Shown here in pieces: positions 27,153 through 35,511 of a stretch of 64,000 bases of DNA. The position numbers were made by a program, and so were the translations under genes. The stretch's first letter is position 1; each line of letters begins with the position of its first letter. The notes under the pieces were generated by a model. It searched no databases. It was not told the DNA's origin and worked only from the letters and a program-made list of their open reading frames with translations. This stretch comes from Gemmatimonadota bacterium (GTDB taxonomy: Bacteria > Gemmatimonadota > Gemmatimonadetes > Gemmatimonadales > Gemmatimonadaceae): assembly GCA_014192065.1 (NCBI GenBank), contig BJHH01000001.1, positions 558,001 to 622,000 of the forward strand, written 5' to 3'.

Positions 27153-28454
27153 ATGTCCAAGCGCAACCGGAGCGCACCGCCAGCCCTCTCGTACGACGAG
27201 GCAGTACACGCGATCGCGGCGCTCGTGAGCCCTGGCGCGCGCGCGGCGGTCATTGACGCGCTGACCGACGGTGGGCAGGCGGCCGCACCGGATGCGCTCG
27301 CATCACTTCGTGCGGCCATGCGCGCGCATGCCTTTCCGGTCGAGGCCGGCACCCTGTCGGTACGACGCGTGGTCGAGTCGCTCGACGGCCGCACGCGACG
27401 CGACGGCCTCCACGTGATGCACGGCTGGGATTACGCGGCCCAGCGGCGCCCGCACGACATCGCGCCAGTATTGCTACTCGACTACTGCGCCCGGCTCGGC
27501 ATTGAGGAGCTGCGCGCGACGGATATGCTGCGGGTCCTGCTCGAGCACTACTGTCTTGCCGTATTGGGCCTGCTGCTCGTGCGCGCGTGGGACGAAGGCG
27601 ACGCCAATCGCCACCTGGATCGGATTGACGGACTTTTGCGGGACCTCCAGGCACCAGGCGCGAGCGGGCATCCTGTGGCCGACGGTAGCGGCAGCCTGCT
27701 GATGCTCGCGGTGGCCTACTTTCACCCCGAAGAGCACGCCTACGGCGCGCTGCTTCGAAAGGTCTGGACCCTCGATGAGGCGCATCGTCTCCGGCTTGCC
27801 TTGCCATGTGCCGGAATCATGGCGAGCCACCTACGATGGGGCTGGCGCTTCATGTACCGGCAGGATCTTGGTGCGATGCGTGCGGACAACGCGGTGGACT
27901 ATCCGTGGGCGCTGTTCGCGCTCATGACGCTCATGCGGGAGTACACGAGGCTCTTGCCAAACGGTGACGCCGCGGCGCGCGCGACGATGGCTGCTGCGCT
28001 GTTGAACGGGCTCGCCTGCGATCCGGAGCTGTTCACCAACGCACCGCCGGCGTTCTTGGCTGAATACCATGCAGAACATGCGGAGCTCCGTGCGTCGCTG
28101 AGCCGCCATCGCGAGCAGTTGCTCGCGGACTTCGCACGTATTGAACCGAGCGCGCGCCGGTTCTCGCCGGTCGGATTTGCCTGCAACTTTGTCTCGAACG
28201 CCTCCGTCGCCCTTGCCACTATCGCGTGTGCTGACGGCACGCGGTATGCGGCGCTCGATCTGCTGTTCCGCCCTGAGGTCGAGGACAATACGGCTGGCTC
28301 GTCGAGAGCCGAACAGATGGCGCGACGGCTGATGCAGTATGCGGCGCATCCAGACCGATTGGGCGCTGGTGGCGCGCCGCTCATCGTCTACGACCCGTAC
28401 GACGGCGTACACCACTATAACGCCGTGGTGCGCGCCCTCACTCGTAGCGGCTAG
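27153..28454 (+). CDS. Hypothetical protein between the two mirrored cassettes
   Basis: I do not recognise this 433-residue product. It has no signal peptide. It is mostly alpha-helical in appearance, rich in Ala, Leu and Arg, with several aromatic-rich helices (LRWGWRFMYRQDLGAM near 230, VDYPWALFALMTLMREY near 250). The C-terminus ends with YDPYDGVHHYNAVVRAL. Histidines and acidic residues are scattered (LLEHYCLAVLGLLL, YFHPEEHAYGALL) without a clear catalytic motif. It lies alone between two terminators. No ribosome site is visible because a hairpin precedes the ATG closely; the true start might be a GTG near 27226. Codon use matches its neighbours, so it is probably real. Confidence 0.6.
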   Translation: MSKRNRSAPPALSYDEAVHAIAALVSPGARAAVIDALTDGGQAAAPDALASLRAAMRAHAFPVEAGTLSVRRVVESLDGRTRRDGLHVMHGWDYAAQRRPHDIAPVLLLDYCARLGIEELRATDMLRVLLEHYCLAVLGLLLVRAWDEGDANRHLDRIDGLLRDLQAPGASGHPVADGSGSLLMLAVAYFHPEEHAYGALLRKVWTLDEAHRLRLALPCAGIMASHLRWGWRFMYRQDLGAMRADNAVDYPWALFALMTLMREYTRLLPNGDAAARATMAAALLNGLACDPELFTNAPPAFLAEYHAEHAELRASLSRHREQLLADFARIEPSARRFSPVGFACNFVSNASVALATIACADGTRYAALDLLFRPEVEDNTAGSSRAEQMARRLMQYAAHPDRLGAGGAPLIVYDPYDGVHHYNAVVRALTRSG

Positions 28455-28469
28455 TCCGTCCTCACGGCA

Positions 28470-28493
28470 CGCAGGCGGCCGCTGCCGCCTGCG
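28470..28493. terminator. Bidirectional hairpin between the hypothetical gene and cassette 2
   Basis: CGCAGGCGGC and GCCGCCTGCG form a perfect 10-bp stem with a 4-base loop in the 40-base space between two convergent stop codons. It can serve both directions. Confidence 0.75.
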
Positions 28494-28494
28494 G

Positions 28495-30363
28495 TCAACA
28501 CGATACGCACTTGTGGCTGTTTTTCGATCCCAGCCGCTCGAGCAAGGCAACGGTGTCCAGGTACGGTGAGATGCGCTGGACGGGTCCATTGGCCATGTCG
28601 GCCGTCGTCTGGCCGCTCCGGGATACGGCCTTCACATCGGCGCCTTTCGACACGAGATAGTTGATGAGCTCGTTGTCTCCGCGCGCCGCCGCGAAGTGCA
28701 ACGGCGTGTGTCCGTTGTTGTCGCGGGCATTCACGTCGGCGCCCAGTTGTTCCACGAGGAACTTTACAGCGGGTATCCAGCTGTCTGGCGCGTGCCGATG
28801 GTCATTGGCCGCGAACCCTTGGCCGTATCCAACGCCGGCTGCCGCGATGACGGTCGGGATTCCCGGGCCGTTGTCTGGCACCGGCGGAAGTCCTGACGGA
28901 TCGAGCCGAACGGGAACATCGGCCCCGCCGGCAGGCGGGGTGCCACCGCGGCCACCGCGGCCAGCGCGCGCGGCCGGCCGAATGGTCGGAACTTTCGGGT
29001 CGGCGCCGTGGGCGAGCAGGAGTTTCATCGCGGGGATGTCCGTCGCGTAGGCCGCACGCCAGAACGGTGTCGCGCCGGCGAAGTCGACGCGCAGGTTGTC
29101 GCGATTGTATGTCGTATACCAGAGGCTCCGCTTGAGCCGCACGTTGGGATCGGCCTTGGCCTTGAGTAGCGACTCCATCAACTGCAGGTAGGACGACTGC
29201 TGTTGCAGGTTGAAGGTCGGCTGCGGGGTCCGTGACGTCGGGGCCCATTCCTTGTTGATCACGGCGTAGAGCGGCGTCGCACCGGCGTCACTCGCCAGGT
29301 TGGGATTGGCGCCCTTGTCGAGCAGGAACTTGACCAAGTCGTAGTGGCCATTGAGCGCAGCCATCAGGATCGGCGTGGTCTGGTCGGCCGGGCTCACCTG
29401 ATTGATGTCCGCTCCGCCTGCCAGCAACGCGCGGACCGTCTCGACATGCCCTTCGCGCGTCGCCAGCAGCAGCGCGGTCAGTCCGCCCTGCACGGCAACC
29501 AACTCCGTGTAGCCCGGCGGGTCTTCGTCGCCACCGTTGCCAGCCACCACAACACGGGTCGCTTCTTCGGCCGAGTCCGCCGCGACCGTCGCAACGCCGT
29601 TGAGCCCACGCCGTTCGACCACCAGCGCGGCGCGCACGGCCTCCTGTACCTGTCGGGAGTCGGGGTGCCATCCGACCACAGTGTCGGCGCCTTGTTCCTT
29701 GCGGAGCCGTGCCAGCGTCTGATTGCGACGCTGGCGTGTGGCGCGGTCCTGTGCGACGAGGGCAAGTAGGTCCACCACGCGTGCCGCGATGGCGGGGTCG
29801 GCTCGGCGTGCGAGCAGGAGCCGCACCGCAGCCGTGCGGCCGCCAGCGGCGGCAAGCATCAATGGTGTCTGGCCCCATTCAGGTTCCGTCGCGTTCACGG
29901 CGGCGCCACGGTCGAGCAGCGCCCGGACCCCTATGGTGTCGCCGGACATCGCCGCTAAGTGCAGCGGTGTCACGCCGGTGGCAGTGACGAGGATAGGGTC
30001 AGCGCCGGCCGTGAGCAGGGCCACGACGACGGATCCATGCCCTCCTTCGGAAGCGAGGTGAAGCGGTGTCAGCGCACCAATCCGTGTGGTGGCGGCGTGC
30101 CGGGCCTTGGATCGCAACAAGACCGCGCTGAGTTCGGCATCGCCGTTCCTGGACGCCCAGTGAAGTGCGGTCATGCCATCGCCCTGTGGGGCGTTGACGT
30201 CGGCGCCCTTGGCGATCAACGCACGTACCGCGGCGGCGTCCTGCCGAGCCGCGGCATCAGCGACCGAGGATTCGACGGGGCGTGCCGCGCCGATCACCGT
30301 AGCTGCCGCGATGAGTACGCCAAGCCGCGTGGCCATGCGTACCGCTCCGCGCGCGCCGCTCAT
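28495..30363 (-). CDS. Secreted ankyrin-repeat protein with C-terminal CxxC (cassette 2)
   Basis: The 622-residue homologue of the cassette 1 ankyrin protein has the same order. There is a signal peptide (about 1-30), an N-terminal ankyrin block (GMTALHWASRNGDAELSAVLL, quoted in part), a linker (about 195-265), a second block (TPLYAVINKEWAPTSR in the same position as its partner), a Gly/Arg-rich stretch, the HRHAPDSW block, two last repeats, and the terminal SHKCVSC. Shared architecture and shared tail show common descent with clear divergence. Its ATG overlaps the DUF1552 stop by four bases (ATGA), so translation is coupled. Confidence 0.88.
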   Translation of the reverse strand: MSGARGAVRMATRLGVLIAAATVIGAARPVESSVADAAARQDAAAVRALIAKGADVNAPQGDGMTALHWASRNGDAELSAVLLRSKARHAATTRIGALTPLHLASEGGHGSVVVALLTAGADPILVTATGVTPLHLAAMSGDTIGVRALLDRGAAVNATEPEWGQTPLMLAAAGGRTAAVRLLLARRADPAIAARVVDLLALVAQDRATRQRRNQTLARLRKEQGADTVVGWHPDSRQVQEAVRAALVVERRGLNGVATVAADSAEEATRVVVAGNGGDEDPPGYTELVAVQGGLTALLLATREGHVETVRALLAGGADINQVSPADQTTPILMAALNGHYDLVKFLLDKGANPNLASDAGATPLYAVINKEWAPTSRTPQPTFNLQQQSSYLQLMESLLKAKADPNVRLKRSLWYTTYNRDNLRVDFAGATPFWRAAYATDIPAMKLLLAHGADPKVPTIRPAARAGRGGRGGTPPAGGADVPVRLDPSGLPPVPDNGPGIPTVIAAAGVGYGQGFAANDHRHAPDSWIPAVKFLVEQLGADVNARDNNGHTPLHFAAARGDNELINYLVSKGADVKAVSRSGQTTADMANGPVQRISPYLDTVALLERLGSKNSHKCVSC

Positions 30364-31736
30364 AGCGCGAGCTCCCCGGTGCTGTCACCAAAGCTGTGGA
30401 GATCATCGTGTCCGAGCCGGTGGAGCAGCGTGAGCATCGCGTTGGCCATTGGGGTGCCTTCGGGAGCTTTGAGGTGTGAGTTGCCGGCGAGCTGGCCATT
30501 GGCGCCGCCGAGCAGAATCAACGGGCAGCGGCGATGATTGTGGACGTTACTGTCGGCCATTGGCGAGCCGAACATCACCACGGTCTTGTCGAGCAGCGGC
30601 GTACCGCCGTCCATTGTCGAGCGCAGCCGTTCGAGCAGGTAGGGCAACATGCCCACATGATACTTGTTGATCTGGAAGTACTCGGCGACGCGCTTGGGAT
30701 TGTTGCCGTGGTGCGACGCGTTGTGGAACCCTGCCGATGTACCGCTTTCCGGGAAGACACGGCCCGATGCGTCACGGCCGGTCTTGAGCGTGAACACGCG
30801 CGTCATGTCGGCCTCGAAGGCGAGTACCTGGAGGTCGAACATCAACTTGATGTGATCTTCGTACGAGTCGGGCACTCCCGACGGGGCGCCCGCGAGCTCG
30901 CGGGCTTCGCCGGAACGGTTGCGCTCCTCGGTACGCTGGATCCGGCGCTCGATCTCGCGGACGTTTTCGAGGTACTGGTCCATCCGGCCGCGATCGGCGG
31001 CGCCGAGTTCGCGCTGCAGGTCGGCAATGCGTCCCGTGATGAAGTCGAGGATGCTTCCCGTGGTGCGTCGACGCGACGCCCGTTCGGCGGACGACCCACC
31101 AGTGCCGAACAGTTGGTCGAACGCGATCCGGGGGTCGCGAATCATCGGAAGCGGTTGGGTAGGCGAAGCCCAGCTGACCATGTCCGTGTAGACGCATGAG
31201 TAGCCATACGCGCAGCCGCCAGCGCGATCGATCGGCTCGATGCAGAGCTGCATCGACGGGATCGGCGTGGCCTGGCCGAAGCGCTGGGCGTGAAGCTGGT
31301 CGAGCGACGTCCCGACATAGATGTCGGAACTTTCGGTCTGGGTGGGATGCGCCTGCGTGAGGTACACAGCGCTCGACCGGAAATGGTCGCCGCCGATTTC
31401 CTCGGGCTTGTACGCTTCGGCCATCCGGACGTCGGTATTGCTCACGATCGTCAGGTACTTTCGCCACGGCTCGAGCGGCAGGAGGGCAGACGGTGTCAGG
31501 TCGAACGCACTCCCGGTCGCGGCGGGCGACCAGAAGTTCTGCGTGGCGCCGAAGGGGCTGCAGCCGGCCGCACCATGTACCGCTTCGATGCAGATCAGGC
31601 GTGTCGGGTCTGCGGCGGCCGACAGTCGCGAGAGCCCGCGCGCCGGGCGCATGGCGTCCAGCATTGGCAGGGCGACCGTCGCGCCGAGTCCTTGCAGGAA
31701 AGTGCGGCGCGGAAGATGCTTCCCGATGATCAGCAT
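30360..31736 (-). CDS. Tat-exported DUF1552 protein (cassette 2)
   Basis: The 458-residue protein has a Tat motif (PRRTFLQGLGA, arginines 10-11) and the DUF1552 blocks seen in the first copy: EPWRKYLTIVSNTD, EIGGDHFRSSAVYL, IPSMQLCIE, LKTGRDASGRVFPESGT and SNVHNHRRCPLILLG. Long stretches are identical to the cassette 1 protein while the N-terminus and linkers differ, so this is an old duplication or independent acquisition of a paralogue. It lies 54 bases after the DUF1592 stop and overlaps the ankyrin start. Confidence 0.88.
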   Translation of the reverse strand: MLIIGKHLPRRTFLQGLGATVALPMLDAMRPARGLSRLSAAADPTRLICIEAVHGAAGCSPFGATQNFWSPAATGSAFDLTPSALLPLEPWRKYLTIVSNTDVRMAEAYKPEEIGGDHFRSSAVYLTQAHPTQTESSDIYVGTSLDQLHAQRFGQATPIPSMQLCIEPIDRAGGCAYGYSCVYTDMVSWASPTQPLPMIRDPRIAFDQLFGTGGSSAERASRRRTTGSILDFITGRIADLQRELGAADRGRMDQYLENVREIERRIQRTEERNRSGEARELAGAPSGVPDSYEDHIKLMFDLQVLAFEADMTRVFTLKTGRDASGRVFPESGTSAGFHNASHHGNNPKRVAEYFQINKYHVGMLPYLLERLRSTMDGGTPLLDKTVVMFGSPMADSNVHNHRRCPLILLGGANGQLAGNSHLKAPEGTPMANAMLTLLHRLGHDDLHSFGDSTGELAL

Positions 31737-31790
31737 GCGCGGAGGGGTGTTGAGGGAAACGACGTCATCGTCACGGTTCAGTGATTCGGG

Positions 31791-34238
31791 CTATTGCTCG
31801 TCTGCAGTCTGTTCGCGCCGCATGCGGAATGCGGGGCTGTTCACAACGCCGATGATGTAGGAGGAGAACCGGTGGTCGCGCTTCCCGGCGTCCCTGACGA
31901 TTGTGCGTATCGTGGGCATGTCGAAAGCTTCCACTCGTCGGCCCAGTCCGTACGCGAGCAGGTTTCTCGTGAACGTCTGCAGCAGCGTCTCACGCTGCTT
32001 GAGTAATGCCTTGCTCAGGTCCGCTGGGCTCTCGACCTTGGTGCCGTCCCAGAGCTCACCGCGCGGATCGATCGGCATGCCGTTATCGCGTACGCGCCAG
32101 CGCCCGGTCACGTCGTAGTGCTCAAGCGCCAGCCCGATCGGATCCATCATTTTGTGGCACGACTGACAGGCCGGATTCCGTCGATGCTCTTCCATCCGTT
32201 CGCGCACCGTCAACAGCTGTCCGTCTTTCGAATCCGCGGTGGCTTCGAGGTCGGGGACACCCGGTGGCGGCGGCGGCGGCGGGCTGTTCAGCATTACTTC
32301 CATCACCCACTTGCCGCGCTCGACCGCCGACGTGCGGGTGGCCTGCGAGGTGAGCGTGAGTATGCTGGCGTGGGCCAAGAGGCCACGCCGGTTCGCGTCG
32401 ACCTGCGGTACGCGACGAAACTGTGCACCGGCGACGCCGGTAATGCCGTAGTGCGAGGCGAGCCGCTCGTTCACGAAGGTGTAGTCGGCGGTGAAGAGGT
32501 CAAGGACGCTTTGGTCCTGACGGATGATGTACTCGACAAAGGTCTCGGTCTCGCGGCGCATTGCCGTGCGCAGTTGTTCGTCGAAGTCGGGGTACTTCCG
32601 CACGTCGGGTTGCACATTGTCGAGATCGCTGAGCCGGAGCCACTGGCCCACGAATCGCGACGCGAGCGATGCGGACCGCGGATCGGCCATCATGCGCCGC
32701 ACCTGACGGTCGAGCACCGCCGCATCAGTGAGCCGTCCGTTGCCGCCGAGCGTGATGAGCTCGTGGTCGGGTGGGGCACCCCAGATAAAGAACGCGAGCC
32801 GCGAGGCGAGGTCAATGCTGCTCAGGCGGTACACGGTGCCTGCGGCAGCCGCGGTGGCTTGGCGTTCAAACCGGAAGACGAAATCGGGACTGGCGAGCAT
32901 GGCTTCGAGTGCGGTGCGTACGCCAGACTCGAACCCGTCTTTCGCCGCGGCGCCGTCGTACAGCCCCATCAGTGGCTCAACGTCGCGCGCCGCGACCGGC
33001 CGGCGATAGGTCACGGTTGCGAGGCGGGTGACGATCGTCTTGGCGCAGGCGCGGGCCACCGCTGCCGTCGCGCCTGGCGCCGGCGTGCAGGTAAAGATCC
33101 GGCGGCGCACCGGAGAATCCGATACTCCGGTCGGTTTGTCCGGACCGGCGATGACGAGGTCGCGAAGGTGTGGATTGAGCGAGAACCCATACGCCGTGGC
33201 GTTCGATGTGCTCGCGAGCGACCACCGCAGCGGCGACACGAGGTCCTGCGTCACGCTTTGGAATGTCGGGGGAATGAATGCCGCAGACACACGGTGCGAA
33301 CCGGCGGTCACCTGGACCGGCTCCGTCGCCATCGATACGCCGTTCGGATCGGCGGCGGTCATCCATCGGTCCATGTCGAGCAGGGCGACGCGCGATCCGT
33401 CGATCGACACCTCGATCTGTTCGCTGCGTGCGTTGCCGCCGGCGAACGCACCGGTGGTCTCGTGGTAGAAAAACAGGCGGAAGCCGTAGGTGCCGTCGGC
33501 AGGGAAGGTGTGCACCACCGAAATCCCGCCGCGCGTGCCGATCGGTGCGCCTTCGACGTACTCAAGCTGCGACGCCGTCCTTGGTACGGTGTACGTCGAT
33601 GCCGCCGCGACGACGCGCGGGTTTCCGACGGCGAGCCAGCTCACCTCGCTCGCGGCACGCAGGTACGCATCGAGCAGCGTTGGAGAGAGTACCTGCGCGT
33701 CGGCGATGTTGTCGAAATTTTCACTCTTGGTGTCGAGCGGCAGGTAATTGCCCGCGTCGATCGCCATGCCCAGTAGGTCGCGGATGGCGGCCGTGTACTC
33801 GGCGCGGTTTAGTCGCTGAAATGTGCGTGTGCCGGGATTGGGGTTCGCGGCGGCGTACGCGTCGAGTTGGCGCTCCAAGGTGTCGACGAGCGCGGCCAGA
33901 GTGTCCGGGCCCGGTCGTGCCATTCCCGGGGGTGGCATCATCCCAGTCCGAACCTTGGCGATCACCTTTTCGGCGATCTCGGAGTTCTTGCTCGCTGCGG
34001 ACACATCGAACGAGTCGAGTGAGATATTTCCGCGTCGAACCGTTCCATTGTGGCAACGCTGGCAGCTTCGCCGAACGACCTCGTTGAGCGCCACGGCCGA
34101 CACGCTCGTCCGGCGGTGACCGGTTGGCGCTTCGGGGGGCAGGGTCAACGGCGTTCGCCCTGGGCCGCCACCGGCGCCACCGGCGCCGAAAGCGGTCAGA
34201 ATGCCCAGCATGGTCGACATTGCCACGAGCGACTTCAT
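31791..34238 (-). CDS. Planctomycete-type cytochrome protein, DUF1592/DUF1588/DUF1585 family (cassette 2)
   Basis: The 815-residue protein has a short signal peptide, an N-terminal haem-type site CQRCH (59-63), the DUF1587 (FQRLNRAEYTAAIRDLLG), DUF1592 (LASRLAFFIWGAPPD), DUF1588 (NSPPPPPPPGVPDLE) and DUF1585 domains, and a second site CQSCH followed by MDPIGLALEHYDVTGRW. The domain order and the proline run match the cassette 1 protein. A GGAGG ribosome site four bases before the ATG fixes the start, and a TATAGT box lies 23 bases upstream. It heads the minus-strand cassette that faces cassette 1. Confidence 0.88.
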   Translation of the reverse strand: MKSLVAMSTMLGILTAFGAGGAGGGPGRTPLTLPPEAPTGHRRTSVSAVALNEVVRRSCQRCHNGTVRRGNISLDSFDVSAASKNSEIAEKVIAKVRTGMMPPPGMARPGPDTLAALVDTLERQLDAYAAANPNPGTRTFQRLNRAEYTAAIRDLLGMAIDAGNYLPLDTKSENFDNIADAQVLSPTLLDAYLRAASEVSWLAVGNPRVVAAASTYTVPRTASQLEYVEGAPIGTRGGISVVHTFPADGTYGFRLFFYHETTGAFAGGNARSEQIEVSIDGSRVALLDMDRWMTAADPNGVSMATEPVQVTAGSHRVSAAFIPPTFQSVTQDLVSPLRWSLASTSNATAYGFSLNPHLRDLVIAGPDKPTGVSDSPVRRRIFTCTPAPGATAAVARACAKTIVTRLATVTYRRPVAARDVEPLMGLYDGAAAKDGFESGVRTALEAMLASPDFVFRFERQATAAAAGTVYRLSSIDLASRLAFFIWGAPPDHELITLGGNGRLTDAAVLDRQVRRMMADPRSASLASRFVGQWLRLSDLDNVQPDVRKYPDFDEQLRTAMRRETETFVEYIIRQDQSVLDLFTADYTFVNERLASHYGITGVAGAQFRRVPQVDANRRGLLAHASILTLTSQATRTSAVERGKWVMEVMLNSPPPPPPPGVPDLEATADSKDGQLLTVRERMEEHRRNPACQSCHKMMDPIGLALEHYDVTGRWRVRDNGMPIDPRGELWDGTKVESPADLSKALLKQRETLLQTFTRNLLAYGLGRRVEAFDMPTIRTIVRDAGKRDHRFSSYIIGVVNSPAFRMRREQTADEQ

Positions 34239-34261
34239 GCGTCCTCCAGGGGAGCCAGCCT

Positions 34262-34267
34262 ACTATA
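34262..34267 (-). promoter_or_regulatory. Putative -10 box (TATAGT) of cassette 2
   Basis: On the minus strand TATAGT lies 23 bases before the DUF1592 ATG. The predicted transcript would start about 17 bases before the ATG and include the GGAGG ribosome site. No good -35 element was seen. Confidence 0.45.
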
Positions 34268-34305
34268 AAGTCGCCCCGCCACCCCCGATTCCGCAATACG
34301 GGCCG

Positions 34306-34359
34306 GGAGCGCTAGTCCGGCGCCACCGTCCAAGCACCACTCGGGCGGTCTAGCGCTCC
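34306..34359. terminator. Inverted repeat at the end of the secreted hypothetical gene
   Basis: GGAGCGCTAG (34306-34315) and its exact complement CTAGCGCTCC (34350-34359) enclose 34 bases. The right arm contains the stop codon of the minus-strand gene. A terminator for that gene is likely; the arms are exact, but the loop is long. Confidence 0.4.
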
Positions 34360-35330
34360 ATCGTGAGCATCAGCTTCAGGTGCTCGTCTGCCGTCGCGAG
34401 GCCACCCTCACCGGCGTCGGGTGTGATCCGTGCATCGCCGTTCGCATCGGCTCCATTGATGAGCTGGTCGGCGAGCGACGCCATCTGGCTGACGAGCCCG
34501 GCGGCGTCGGCGGCCGTTGTCGCCGCCTGGATGCGTTGGGCGAGCGCGATGATCTGGTCGGCGCGGACCACGGTGTTACGCGCGCTGGTGGCGATATGCT
34601 TGGCGTGGAGGCCCACGTTGGCCGACGCCCCTGGCTGCGTGGCCGCGAGCTCGATATGCACCGCGACGGCCGCGGCTCCCTTCTTGACGCCATAGCCCTG
34701 CCCAGGCCCTGTTGCGATAATCGACGGATCGAGTGCGTGGATCACGTGGGCTGCGTGCGTCTTCATATATTCGAGGTTCGTCGGCTGTCTCGACGCGAGC
34801 GACGCGTGTTGCGCGGCGATACGAGCTTCGGCAATCGCGGTCGGCAGCAGGCCCTGGCGGTTGGGTGTGTCCGCGAACGCGTTCGCGACGTGGCCGATGT
34901 GCGTGCCGACTGCTCCGGCTGGGAGCGCCGCGGCCGGTGCCGCGGCTGGTGCCTGGCTCGGCAGCGGGGCGCCGGCCAGCGTGACGAGCACGCTGTCGTA
35001 CACCAGCCGCGCCGCCATGTCGAAACTGATCTCGTACGTCCGGCGCCGATAGTCGGCGTCGCTCAGGCCCGCTTTCTGGATGCTCTGGGCTACGAGCTCC
35101 TGCAGTTTGCCGCGGAGTTCCCGCTGCTGCTCGTCCTTCTTGTTCCGCGCCTGCGACAGCAGGATGTTGATCGAGTCGCGCGTGCGCGCGATAGCCGATT
35201 CGAGTTTCGCCAACGCGGCGATCTCGTCGCGCGAGAGCGTCGTCGTGGGGCGCTGTTGTGCGGAGGTCACCGTGGAACGGGTGGTCAGCGCGGCAAACAG
35301 CAGGGCAACGGCGATTGGTCTGACGGTCAC
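34350..35330 (-). CDS. Secreted His-rich hypothetical protein with an EF-hand-like loop
   Basis: The 326-residue product has a signal peptide (about 1-22, ending TSAQQ), a charged helical region (about 30-90), an Ala/Pro-rich linker, and a helical C-terminal half with several histidine motifs (THIGHVANAF, THAAHVIHAL, GLHAKHIA). The loop DANGDARITPDAGE resembles a calcium-binding EF-hand. The GTG at 35330 was chosen over an ATG twelve bases upstream because GGAGG lies five bases before the GTG. The function is unknown; metal binding is a reasonable guess. It diverges from the epimerase gene across 181 bases that hold a CGTGGAC/GTCCACG dyad (35447-35468). Confidence 0.65.
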   Translation of the reverse strand: MTVRPIAVALLFAALTTRSTVTSAQQRPTTTLSRDEIAALAKLESAIARTRDSINILLSQARNKKDEQQRELRGKLQELVAQSIQKAGLSDADYRRRTYEISFDMAARLVYDSVLVTLAGAPLPSQAPAAAPAAALPAGAVGTHIGHVANAFADTPNRQGLLPTAIAEARIAAQHASLASRQPTNLEYMKTHAAHVIHALDPSIIATGPGQGYGVKKGAAAVAVHIELAATQPGASANVGLHAKHIATSARNTVVRADQIIALAQRIQAATTAADAAGLVSQMASLADQLINGADANGDARITPDAGEGGLATADEHLKLMLTMER

Positions 35331-35511
35331 GCAAGCCTCCATCGGACGGCGGGGTGGGAGCGCCGAATGTTGGGATGATAGCGCCGAGGTGGCGACTTCG
35401 CATCCAAAATACGCCCGACGGGCTGTGGACGCTGCAGCCCCCGGCGCGTGGACACCCGCGGGTCCACGACCGTAGTTTCTACGTTTCGCCTGATCTCTTC
35501 CCGGGGGACGC

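Noticed and set aside
32118-33776. 552-residue open frame antisense to the second DUF1592 gene
   Set aside because: The opposite strand encodes clear DUF1592-family domains and haem motifs; the frame here has shadow composition.
20775-34300. Insertion sequence or transposon carrying the duplicated cassettes
   Set aside because: No transposase, no terminal inverted repeat pair and no target-site duplication were seen around either cassette; base composition matches the flanks.
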